Shown here one piece after another: positions 55,001 to 62,355 of a stretch of 64,000 nucleotides of DNA (its first letter is position 1; every line of letters starts with the position of its first letter). The notes under the pieces are model-generated. The model did no database searches and had not been told where the DNA came from. It worked only from the letters and a program-made list of their open reading frames with translations. Location of the stretch: positions 1 to 64,000 of the forward strand of contig NZ_JAQIVH010000040.1 of NCBI RefSeq assembly GCF_028746185.1. Reading direction: 5' to 3'. Source of the stretch: Paenibacillus_E qinlingensis (GTDB lineage: Bacteria > Bacillota > Bacilli > Paenibacillales > NBRC-103111). Position numbers and translations under genes: made by a program.

Positions 55001-55274
55001 AATCAGCTGGCGTTAGTAACTGATTCCAGTAGAACTCCCACTCGCCATCCAACGGAATAACTGGATCGTCGTCGGGATTCCACCCCTCAAGATCTAAGAC
55101 CCCATGCTGTACGATCCGCTGGTTTTGCTGCTGGCCCCCTCCGAACTTCCCAGAAAGAGGGACGAGCGAAAAACCGATCAATCCGATAACAGCGACAAGC
55201 AAGACCCTTGCAAGCCAAGATATTCTCTCGTTTCGAATCGTTCTCCTCCTCCTTCCTGAACAGTTACTTAACAA
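52095..55274 (-). CDS. Hybrid sensor kinase with two transmitter modules
   Basis: A 1059-residue protein: TM (about 20-40), extracytoplasmic jelly roll (about 60-225, YMKVPSPWNGK), a 7TMR-DISM block of about seven TM segments (232-445), HisKA with His472 in SHTSHELRTPLN, HATPase_c (575-685), receiver with Asp775 in VVLDLIMSDMSG, then a second, LytS/YesM-type transmitter with His866 in IKPHFLYNALT and its own ATPase domain (to 1059). It probably autophosphorylates, relays internally, and phosphorylates the BTAD regulator. The TTG at 55274 has no ribosome site; a strong GGAGGAGGAG sits before an ATT codon at 55238, so the true start is uncertain. Confidence 0.88.
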   Translation of the reverse strand: MLSNCSGRRRRTIRNERISWLARVLLVAVIGLIGFSLVPLSGKFGGGQQQNQRIVQHGVLDLEGWNPDDDPVIPLDGEWEFYWNQLLTPADFQQPSKLPDSRGVSYMKVPSPWNGKLINGVELPVYGAATYRMVLTGLSYSGELALKKTNIRFASEIYVNGRKLLADGQTSGDIKSSYRSGNSPQLGVFSANQGRIEIIVQAANYDYVNSGIVDSLRFGSADALIAERQLALSKDFFVLGILGTLTLIYLICYVAASAYRIRDNSLLLLASICLMFGLYHGLMGERSLFFLVEGRLSFEVLYKIKDFVSVSGCLALALFFHHLHRSKLSLRITQVVSFALIVFMLLIPILSIPAYTPIQYYIVLLYQIVQIWNFLVSAQLFVRGERGIRFKLLMLCMAVLMINMYSLDVIFFAIGIHSSASLAQFCIIIFNVVMVPVVVLRFFEAYQTVDRMKDQLLRLDKIKDDFLSHTSHELRTPLNAIVHISQSLVKGVEGKLTDTQSRNMTIVVDSGRRLMMLVNELLDYSKLKHGDLALQRSAVDVKSYVESVIQIHGFLLEGRSTKLINSVPDHLPLAYADGNRLIQILHNLIGNAIKFSNQGTVEVSTEIRGEWMEVRVSDTGIGITGNMHERIFLDFEQGGVTDYGGTGLGLSITKRLVELHGGQIEVDSEPGRGATFRFTLPLAGQNLEPINDGRITDSVGLPLSGTVNTHPTEYPLYVAGKEKEPILLVDDDFANMQSMMNMFKLDGRTFIVVDRGQLALETLFSQPDISLVVLDLIMSDMSGYEVLARIRERFSPFELPVLVLTARNSSEDIRIALENGANDVVAKPFESEELMARVRNLSELKSSVKLARNAEIAFLRSQIKPHFLYNALTAIAELCLIDAEQAEQLTLRLSSYLRSSFDFKHLEALTTLENELELVKSYVAIEQARFGARLKVEYVLDANLGVMIPPLVIQPIVENAIRHGVMSRSKGGTVKLTVIEGGQGDVLIRIEDNGCGMNEHHLKSIMKPDTAVGGIGLWNISQRLRLLYGTTLRIISREGEGTSVEMELSTSQILERGET

Positions 55275-55335
55275 TATAAATTATTTCGTTGTTGTCATCG
55301 TGAATTCCTATTCGGCACGCGCCTTACAATGAAAA

Positions 55336-55370
55336 TAAAACCGCTTCAATACGAAGCGGTTTCTTTGTTT
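55336..55370 (-). terminator. Terminator after SLH propeller gene
   Basis: Perfect stem AAACCGCTTC (55338-55347) / GAAGCGGTTT (55353-55362), five-base loop; the minus strand continues TATTTTC. It separates the propeller gene from the hybrid kinase gene. Confidence 0.85.
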
Positions 55371-55383
55371 AACTAACAGGTGC

Positions 55384-58224
55384 TTAGATCAGTTCTGATT
55401 TCTGAAGCAAACGCTGCACAATGGATGCAACTTCCGCTCGGGTCATGTTAGCCTTCGGAGCAAGCATATCGGAATTTCTGCCCGATACAAGTTGTGCGCC
55501 GATACAATCGACTACACCTTCACGTGCCCAAGATGACAATTGATTCACATCGGCGAATTGCGCAAGAATTGTCTCCACGCCGCTCGTTTTGCTCGTCAAC
55601 TCGGTAATCTGCATCGCTTTGGCCATCATAACCATCGCTTGCTCTCTAGTAACGTTATCGTTCGGACGGAACGAACCGTCCTCAAAACCAGCAACTAGAC
55701 CGTAGCCATAAGCCGTGCTCACCGCATTGCTATACCAGTCCTGTGCCTTCACATCTGAGAAAGGTGATGCTCCATCAGACGGTTTCAGTCCCAAGCCGCG
55801 AACGAGAATGGACGCGAATTCTGCCCGGGTAATGTCCTTGTCCGGGTTAAACAAGCCGTTACCCGCACCTTCAATAATCATGCGCGAGCCCATGCTGTTC
55901 ACTGCGTCTTTCGCCCAATGCTTCGCGACATCATCAAATGCAAGCGGATGCCAGACGACCGCATAAGTGCTATTGCTCAAACTGTTGATTTGAGCGTAAT
56001 ATTTACCTCCGCTAACAACGACTTTCGTCGGTACATGGCGAATTGTTCCATCCTGCTCAACGACGACAGCAGTCGTTATTTGGTTAGGGTCAACGCCATC
56101 CGGAATGGTTATCGTACGCTCCACGTAGTTGCTAAAGTTGTCTAACTTAACCGTTTGCCCTTTGTAAGAGACGACAACTTCGAAGTCAACAGGCGTCACT
56201 AACAACTGAGACCCGTTGGTTTGCGTTGTTGCTTGCGCTTGTGCCTTGTGGTCATCGGATGCCTCGGAGATCTGGATACTAATCTTTAGATCTTCCAATT
56301 TCACGCCTGCTCCGAATTTCTCGGAAATAGCTTCGATGTTGATTTGCGAGGCAGGAAGCGTATAACTTGCTCTGTCGGTAGCGATTTGGATTTGTGCGTC
56401 ATGCGTTTCCAACAGCTTAACCAAGCTGCCATCCAACTGCCCCGCAACGACCTTACTGTCGCCACTTACTGGTATCGTCAGCATTTTGCTGTTGTCACGG
56501 TTCAGTTTTTCACTGACTTTCCCGCTATCCAGTTCTACTGTCGTTACTTTACGACCGTCCACCGTTTCTTGCTTAGCAGTCGCTAATTGACCCTGCTTCA
56601 CGCCGTCGACAATGATTTCGATTCCCTGATTAGTAGGCGTTCCTGAAGAGGCTTCACTTGTATCTGGTCTAGCCGAAACTGTTACAGTCGCTTGAGCCTG
56701 CTGGCCTTCATATTCGGCTGTAACGACAGCCTGTCCGCTGGCTTTCGCCGTCACCAGCCCTGCTTCGTTCACCGTAGCGATATTGGTGTCACTCGACGTG
56801 TACACAGTACCAGAGCTAACATCTAGCGTGCTTGTATCTGAATATACCGCTGTAACTACTGTTTGATGCGTATCGCCGTTAAGAAGCGAGTAATTAGTGC
56901 TATCAAGCTGAAGACCCGTTAAGGTAATCGTAGGAATTGGCGTCCAAACTGCATAAAGTGTTACGCTTTGTGTCATAGGGATTATATCCCCCGCAGCATA
57001 CACAGCAGTCGTCGCAGTTGACGAAGTATCCCAGCCCGAAAAGGTGTGATCGATTTTTTCCATATCGCCTTTGCCAGCTACAACAGCCGTTTCGTCCGGT
57101 TTGTATCCGTGTTGCTGCTCGGTAGGAACGGTTCCTGACGTATTCCCCATGCCATTGTAAATGACCGTAGCCATCAAGGTATTGACGTTTCTCCGCACCA
57201 AGTTTGTGCTGTATATATAACCAAGGCTATCTACCGCAACATCGAAATTGCTGACATAGCTGAGCGGATCGGACATAATCACAAACTCCGTCCAATCATC
57301 AGAACCACCGTTATTGCCTAGCTTCTTTATTCCCCCATTTATCATATTAACGACATACACGTTATCAAATTGATCGACAGAGAGCCCGTAAGGAATGAAT
57401 GGAAATGATCCCTGCTCTGTTGTTGGCGTAACGTCCGACCAAGTGGACTCCCCGTGCTCCAACTTAAATACTCTTCCATAAGAGCTGCCAATACCAGAAT
57501 ATGGAATAAAGGTGACAAACAGGTTGCCTAAGGTATCAACAACAATATCAAAAGAAACACTGCTTGGAAAAGAAGCATCTGAAATATCCGTCCAACTGTG
57601 CTGTCCACTTGCCAATTTGAAAACTTTAGGTTTCGCTATCGAACCGCTGCTGTTCGTATTATCGCTGTCAACGACATACACATTGCCTTGCCTATCTGCC
57701 GCAATACCCATCGCATAGCGTAGAGTCAAGCCATTTGTAATGTCTGTCCAAGAACTCGTACCCGACTGCAGCTGCAGAATTCGAGCAACGTTGGAACCGT
57801 AATTACCTCCAGTAGAATTATCTGTCACATACACGTTTTCGTTATAGTCCACGGCAATGCCCACTGTATACGTGCCCTCAAGATCATAAGTAATATCCGT
57901 GACCGATTGATCGTACTTTGATATTATCTCAACCTTGCTTGCGATCCCAGGACCGTTGCTGACAATAGGGGTGAACTTGGTCACGTATAAGTTATCTTGT
58001 CCATCAAATGCTAAGGAGTAAGGTACTGGACCAATTCCGCTCATTTCACTCCTCGCCGTATAATCCATCCAAGTCAATGGCCCCGTGTACGCTGGAGCTG
58101 TTGGAGCTGGTCGCGCAAAAGCAGTACCGCCTTCGCCATAAGGTACAAGTAAAGCAAGTGTAAGCATAAAGCTCAGCAACATGCCAATTGTCCTGGTAAA
58201 AGAGTTCCGTCTCATTGTTGTCAT
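55384..58224 (-). CDS. SLH-anchored NHL-type beta-propeller surface protein
   Basis: A 946-residue exported protein: signal peptide (about 1-37, RPAPTAPAY following), an NHL/YncE-like propeller of about six blades (repeated DNLYVTK / GNVYVVD / DNVYVVN patterns, about 45-345), an InlB_B/Listeria-Bacteroides repeat (about 355-430; GYKPDETAV...SVTLYAVWT), a Big_2 domain (about 435-520), an unassigned beta-rich region (about 540-770), and three SLH domains (about 775-940). The start at 58224 has GGGGAG at nine bases. It should sit on the cell wall. Function is not recognisable; it is divergent in family from the SLH-cohesin protein, without cohesin. Confidence 0.82.
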   Translation of the reverse strand: MTTMRRNSFTRTIGMLLSFMLTLALLVPYGEGGTAFARPAPTAPAYTGPLTWMDYTARSEMSGIGPVPYSLAFDGQDNLYVTKFTPIVSNGPGIASKVEIISKYDQSVTDITYDLEGTYTVGIAVDYNENVYVTDNSTGGNYGSNVARILQLQSGTSSWTDITNGLTLRYAMGIAADRQGNVYVVDSDNTNSSGSIAKPKVFKLASGQHSWTDISDASFPSSVSFDIVVDTLGNLFVTFIPYSGIGSSYGRVFKLEHGESTWSDVTPTTEQGSFPFIPYGLSVDQFDNVYVVNMINGGIKKLGNNGGSDDWTEFVIMSDPLSYVSNFDVAVDSLGYIYSTNLVRRNVNTLMATVIYNGMGNTSGTVPTEQQHGYKPDETAVVAGKGDMEKIDHTFSGWDTSSTATTAVYAAGDIIPMTQSVTLYAVWTPIPTITLTGLQLDSTNYSLLNGDTHQTVVTAVYSDTSTLDVSSGTVYTSSDTNIATVNEAGLVTAKASGQAVVTAEYEGQQAQATVTVSARPDTSEASSGTPTNQGIEIIVDGVKQGQLATAKQETVDGRKVTTVELDSGKVSEKLNRDNSKMLTIPVSGDSKVVAGQLDGSLVKLLETHDAQIQIATDRASYTLPASQINIEAISEKFGAGVKLEDLKISIQISEASDDHKAQAQATTQTNGSQLLVTPVDFEVVVSYKGQTVKLDNFSNYVERTITIPDGVDPNQITTAVVVEQDGTIRHVPTKVVVSGGKYYAQINSLSNSTYAVVWHPLAFDDVAKHWAKDAVNSMGSRMIIEGAGNGLFNPDKDITRAEFASILVRGLGLKPSDGASPFSDVKAQDWYSNAVSTAYGYGLVAGFEDGSFRPNDNVTREQAMVMMAKAMQITELTSKTSGVETILAQFADVNQLSSWAREGVVDCIGAQLVSGRNSDMLAPKANMTRAEVASIVQRLLQKSELI

Positions 58225-58391
58225 CCTTGTTCTCTCCCCATTTGTTATATTTTCGTTCAATCTAAGTAGTTGCATGACTATAAACCCGCGTCTAAAGTCC
58301 TTTGTGCAAATACTTTTCGACAGTAATCGAGAATAGTATACAAATGTCCGATAAACAAAAAATGAACAAGATGGAATCGGGGTTTTCCCAT

Positions 58392-58430
58392 TAAAAATGA
58401 GCAGGTGCCCTGGCATCTGCTCATTTTATT
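58392..58430 (-). terminator. Terminator after xanthine-dehydrogenase-type operon
   Basis: Stem AAAATGAGCAG (58394-58404) / CTGCTCATTTT (58417-58427) extended by TGCC/GGCA around one mismatch; the minus strand continues TTTTTAA. Confidence 0.85.
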
Positions 58431-58505
58431 TAGCTAGCGCCTCCCCAACACAAAAGTAAATATACCCAGCTCCATCAATGAAGTGAAGTCCGGCGCCCCT
58501 ATCAT

Positions 58506-58997
58506 TCAGTTGTCACCTTTCAACCTGTTTTTCACCTTTGCAACTTGGACCGCTTCCGAGATCTCTTCATAGCTGGTGCAGCGGCAAAGATTCGACTGCA
58601 ACCAGCCACGAATCTCATCTTCTTCGGCATCTGGCTTCGATTGCAGAAGAGCATGGCAAACCATAATAAACCCTGGTGTACAAAATCCGCATTGAAAAGC
58701 AAACGTTTCAATAAAAGCTTGCTGCACGGCCGTCTTTCCACCTAAGCCTTCAATCGTAGTAACCTTGCGTCCAGGAGCTTCAACAGCAAGCATGAAACAG
58801 GACTTAATTGGCACGCCACCAACCAGCACAGTACATGCGCCGCAATCTCCATTCTCGCATCCGGCCTTAGCCCCGGTTAGTCCAAGACCTTCGCGCAGCA
58901 CGCGCAGCAGCGTATCTGCTGAACGAATGGTCACCTGGTGTTTTCTTCCGTTAACCGTAAGCTCGACTTCTCTTTTTCCGCTACCACGTGCTTGCAT
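58506..58997 (-). CDS. Molybdenum hydroxylase small subunit, two [2Fe-2S] clusters
   Basis: A 163-residue iron-sulfur subunit. The plant-type cluster has Cys47, Cys52, Cys55 and Cys67 (GCENGDCGACTVL...SC), and the C-terminal helical cluster has CGFCTPG and CRCTSY. It passes electrons between the molybdenum site and FAD in xanthine dehydrogenase-type enzymes. The ATG at 58997 has GGGGAGG at six bases, while an earlier TTG lies against it; the gene begins within a few bases of the end of the FAD subunit gene. Third gene of the operon. Confidence 0.92.
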   Translation of the reverse strand: MQARGSGKREVELTVNGRKHQVTIRSADTLLRVLREGLGLTGAKAGCENGDCGACTVLVGGVPIKSCFMLAVEAPGRKVTTIEGLGGKTAVQQAFIETFAFQCGFCTPGFIMVCHALLQSKPDAEEDEIRGWLQSNLCRCTSYEEISEAVQVAKVKNRLKGDN

Positions 58998-58999
58998 CG

Positions 59000-59839
59000 T
59001 CAACCTCCCCTTCGTTCCAGTGCGGCTAATGTATCCGATAAGGTATTATGAAGCACGAATCTGCGATAGTCGGCTGAAGCGAGCATATCGTTTAGCACTG
59101 GTAGCGGCCAGCTTCGAATAGCCTGATCGATCCGCATTTCAGGACGAAGCGAATGATCGTTCAGCCGCTCATCGATTTGATGTGAGCGAAACGGCACTGC
59201 GCTTACACCAGCGAAGGCGAACCGCATCCAACCTCCTGTTTTCATTGCGCAAATACGAACAATTGGATAATCGATGTACGCTATCTTAGTACGCTTCACT
59301 GTGAAGGTGAGTTGATCCAGATACCTCTGATCAGTGATGATTTGGATCAGCATTTCACCTTTCTCCAAACGTAGTCCCCCGTTAAAGACGGTATGGATCG
59401 ATGCCTGCCTCACACCTTTGGGACTCGCAAGAACAACTTGACTGTCGGTGAGTAAGAAGGGCAACAATGCCTCCCGATAAAACAACTTCCCGCAGAGATG
59501 GCCACCAATGGTTATCTTATTGCGGTTCGTCTGATCAGCTAAATGTAGAACTGTCTCGGTGAGCAGCGGAAACGAATTGTCATCGGCGAGCTCTGTAAGC
59601 GTCCGGGCTGCTCCGACGATCCATTGTCCATCTTTATGCATGAGCACATTGGATTCTGGAATGGCCTTTACATCGATCATCGCCCCCGTTCGAAGCTGAT
59701 TTAACCGTGCCATCGTTATTATTTCCGTACCTCCGGAGTAATAGATCGGATCCAGCCCTAGCAAGTCGGCGCGCTGAAACGCTTGAATGGCTTCCTCAAT
59801 CGTAGCTGGTAATTCATACTCGAAGTCAAAAGAAATCAT
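59000..59839 (-). CDS. Molybdenum hydroxylase FAD-binding medium subunit
   Basis: A 279-residue protein of the FAD_binding_5 / CO_deh_flav_C type. It has an FAD pocket YYSGGTEIITMARLN (the analogue of AGGT..LP) and TIGGHLCGKLFY (analogue of TIGGNI). The start is the ATG at 59839, just inside the end of the large-subunit gene (14-base overlap), with AAGGGGGG five bases ahead. It accepts electrons from the iron-sulfur subunit and passes them to NAD+ or another acceptor; the acceptor is not known. Confidence 0.88.
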   Translation of the reverse strand: MISFDFEYELPATIEEAIQAFQRADLLGLDPIYYSGGTEIITMARLNQLRTGAMIDVKAIPESNVLMHKDGQWIVGAARTLTELADDNSFPLLTETVLHLADQTNRNKITIGGHLCGKLFYREALLPFLLTDSQVVLASPKGVRQASIHTVFNGGLRLEKGEMLIQIITDQRYLDQLTFTVKRTKIAYIDYPIVRICAMKTGGWMRFAFAGVSAVPFRSHQIDERLNDHSLRPEMRIDQAIRSWPLPVLNDMLASADYRRFVLHNTLSDTLAALERRGG

Positions 59840-62156
59840 GGGCAGCCCCCCTTGCACGCCAGATGTACTCGGGTGTAAGCGGCAACTGATTGAGTTCAAC
59901 CCCTGCGGCGATCGAGAGTGCATTTGCCACTGCGCCAGGCATGCCGATTGTTCCATTCTCTGCTACGCCTCGGGCACCGTAAGGGCCATCGACAAATGGC
60001 GTCTCAACAAACTCAACCAAATATTCAGGTTGATCGCCGAACCGGTTTATTTTATAAGTTCGTAACTGATGATTCAACACAACGCCTGCTTGGTTGAAAA
60101 GGAACGCTTCACGGGTCGCAAAGCTTAGCCCCATATTCATCCCACCAACGACTTGCCCATGCGCAGTCCCTGCATTGATCACTTTACCGGCATCGATGAC
60201 GGACGCTGCCTTCAAGATCCGGTACGTGCACTCCCGTGTATCGAATTCGACGACAACCGCTTGTGCGCTTACCGTCCACTGTTGGCCGGGAATGCCCTTG
60301 CCCGTATTCGGGTCCAACGCCTTCTGATGATGCACGCGATATCTTCCACGGCCGATTACCAGATTGCCTGAAGCACTGCCATCCGGGTACATATACCCGC
60401 TAACGAGTGTTCGTATCTCCAATGAAATATTCGGCTGATTTTTCACATACACGTTCCCACCGCCAACCTCAAGTTCCTCCGGGGGTCTCTTCATCACAAT
60501 AGAAGCATTATGCTTTAACTGTGAGATCGCATCCTCCGCTGCATCAAGCACGGCCCGACCGACCATCATCGTGCTGCTGCTTGCAACCGTCTTCCAATGC
60601 TCCGGCGTGATTTGAGTATCAACATCAAGTTTAATATGAACCTGATGAACCGGCATATTCATTCTCTCTGCTGCGAGCTGTGCCATAACAGTTCTATTCC
60701 CTTGACCTAGCTCGATCGAACCAACACTCAAGTTCAGCGATCCGTCATGATTGAACGTAATGGTAGCTCCTGATCCGGTATCAATCATTGAACCGGACAC
60801 TTTCCAAATGCACGAGAAACCAGTGGCTCTGACCTTAAAGGGATCTTGCTGCACTCGCAGTACATCATCCCCCTGCATCAGCTCTTTCAACTTGCGAATG
60901 CATTGCCTTAAATCTCCAACGCTGCTTCGGTTCAATAGCGTTTGCGTTGGCGTCGTGTCCCCAGGCTGAATGGCATTAAGGTCCCTTAGTTCTAAAGGAT
61001 CCATATGCAGCTTCTTCGCCAGCTTATCCATCGCTCGTTCTGTACAATAAAGCACTTCGGTATGACCAAACCCTCGAAATGCGGTTGCATAGGGGTGGTT
61101 CGTATACATGCTTAGTGCGTCACAATGAACATGCTCAATGCGATATGGCCCTGTACAATCCACAGCCGCAGATTCCGTTACGACAGCGCCTTCATCCGTA
61201 TAACCGCCATTATCAAAAAGAAGCGTGATTTCTGCCGCAGTTAACAGCCCGTCACGAGTAGCACCAAGCTTTACTCGCGCCTCCAATCCGATATGGCTTG
61301 GCGAACCGATCATGTCGGTCTCGCGGGTATTGTTCAGCTTGACCGGGCGACCGCCGCAGGCGAGCGAAGCCAAATAACCGATGTATTCAAGTTGTACAGA
61401 TCCTTTTCCTCCGAATGCACCCCCGACAAGCGGTACACGAACGATGACTTTAGATTGGTCAATTCCAAAGAAGCGCTGAAAAAATCTTTTCATCGTGAAA
61501 GGGTCCTGCGTCGACGTCTCAATTTCTACCGTACCATCTGGCTTGACCTCTACAATGGCGCAGCGCGGTTCCATCGCGCAATGATCCGACGTATTGAAAG
61601 CGTAACTTTCCTCAACGGTCACTTCGCTTAACGCCCAGCCAGCTTGCATGTCACCTTTTCGTATCTTGACGTGATTTCCGATATTGGTCCCTGGCACAGG
61701 ATGAACCGCACTTAACTTGGGATAGCTCGCTATGTTCTCATGAATTAAGGGTGCTCCGGTCTGAAGCGCCCTGCTGGGCGAATTAACGACTGGGAGCGGC
61801 TCGAAGCCGGTTCGAATCAACCTCGCTGCTTCCTTGGCAATGTGCTCGTTATCCGCCACGACGACTGCATAGGGCTCGCCGTAATATCGCACCTTACCTC
61901 TGGCTAGCGGCGGCCGATCGGCGAGCACACTGCCGACAAGCACGGAGTGATCTGCTCCCGTGACAACCGCATGGACGCCAGTTACCTCGAGCGCAGCAGA
62001 GTAATCAATATATTCAATCCGGGCATGAGCGTGGGGACTTGTCACCAACCAGCCATGCAAGTGACCAGGTGACTGCGTATCATTCGTATATCGAGCAACG
62101 CCTGTCACTTTATCTTTCGATTCAACTCGCGGAATTGCTTTGCCAATGACGGTCAA
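59826..62156 (-). CDS. Molybdenum hydroxylase large (Mo-cofactor) subunit, xanthine dehydrogenase type
   Basis: A 776-residue catalytic subunit with a Ald_Xan_dh_C N-terminal domain (IPRVESKDKVTGVARYTND) and a long molybdopterin-binding domain. The motif TAFRGFGHTEVLY matches xanthine-dehydrogenase-type enzymes rather than the AYRCSFR loop of form I CO dehydrogenase. The catalytic Glu is preserved in GARGVAENGTIGMPG near the C-terminus. The likely start is TTG at 62156 (MTVIGKAIPR), with GGGGGAGG five bases ahead; the ATG at 62183 has no ribosome site. The substrate (purine, aldehyde or N-heterocycle) cannot be told. No cofactor-maturation gene is adjacent. Confidence 0.85.
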   Translation of the reverse strand: MTVIGKAIPRVESKDKVTGVARYTNDTQSPGHLHGWLVTSPHAHARIEYIDYSAALEVTGVHAVVTGADHSVLVGSVLADRPPLARGKVRYYGEPYAVVVADNEHIAKEAARLIRTGFEPLPVVNSPSRALQTGAPLIHENIASYPKLSAVHPVPGTNIGNHVKIRKGDMQAGWALSEVTVEESYAFNTSDHCAMEPRCAIVEVKPDGTVEIETSTQDPFTMKRFFQRFFGIDQSKVIVRVPLVGGAFGGKGSVQLEYIGYLASLACGGRPVKLNNTRETDMIGSPSHIGLEARVKLGATRDGLLTAAEITLLFDNGGYTDEGAVVTESAAVDCTGPYRIEHVHCDALSMYTNHPYATAFRGFGHTEVLYCTERAMDKLAKKLHMDPLELRDLNAIQPGDTTPTQTLLNRSSVGDLRQCIRKLKELMQGDDVLRVQQDPFKVRATGFSCIWKVSGSMIDTGSGATITFNHDGSLNLSVGSIELGQGNRTVMAQLAAERMNMPVHQVHIKLDVDTQITPEHWKTVASSSTMMVGRAVLDAAEDAISQLKHNASIVMKRPPEELEVGGGNVYVKNQPNISLEIRTLVSGYMYPDGSASGNLVIGRGRYRVHHQKALDPNTGKGIPGQQWTVSAQAVVVEFDTRECTYRILKAASVIDAGKVINAGTAHGQVVGGMNMGLSFATREAFLFNQAGVVLNHQLRTYKINRFGDQPEYLVEFVETPFVDGPYGARGVAENGTIGMPGAVANALSIAAGVELNQLPLTPEYIWRARGAAHDFF

Positions 62157-62240
62157 GCTTTCCTCCCCCTTTTCCAAGGCCATTGTACATCTTATATGGA
62201 AAAAGGTTGTCCTATACTTGCTACTTAACGGCTGCTCAAC

Positions 62241-62267
62241 AAAAAAAGACCCCATAGCGGAGTCTTT
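62241..62267 (-). terminator. Terminator after partial AraC regulator
   Basis: Hairpin AAAGAC..CC / GG..GTCTTT (62245-62267) with a single mismatch, followed on the minus strand by seven T (62241-62247). It separates the regulator from the hydroxylase operon downstream. Confidence 0.75.
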
Positions 62268-62355
62268 CCTTGTGCTTGCTTTGGGCCTCCTACACGATGT
62301 GAATTCCACTCAAATCCCCATGTGGTACTTGCCGATAGATATCTCCTGTTCTATC

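Noticed and set aside
59826..62156. Assignment of the hydroxylase as a carbon monoxide dehydrogenase
   Set aside because: The active-site loop reads AFRGFG as in xanthine dehydrogenase-type enzymes and lacks the AYRCSFR signature of form I CO dehydrogenase.
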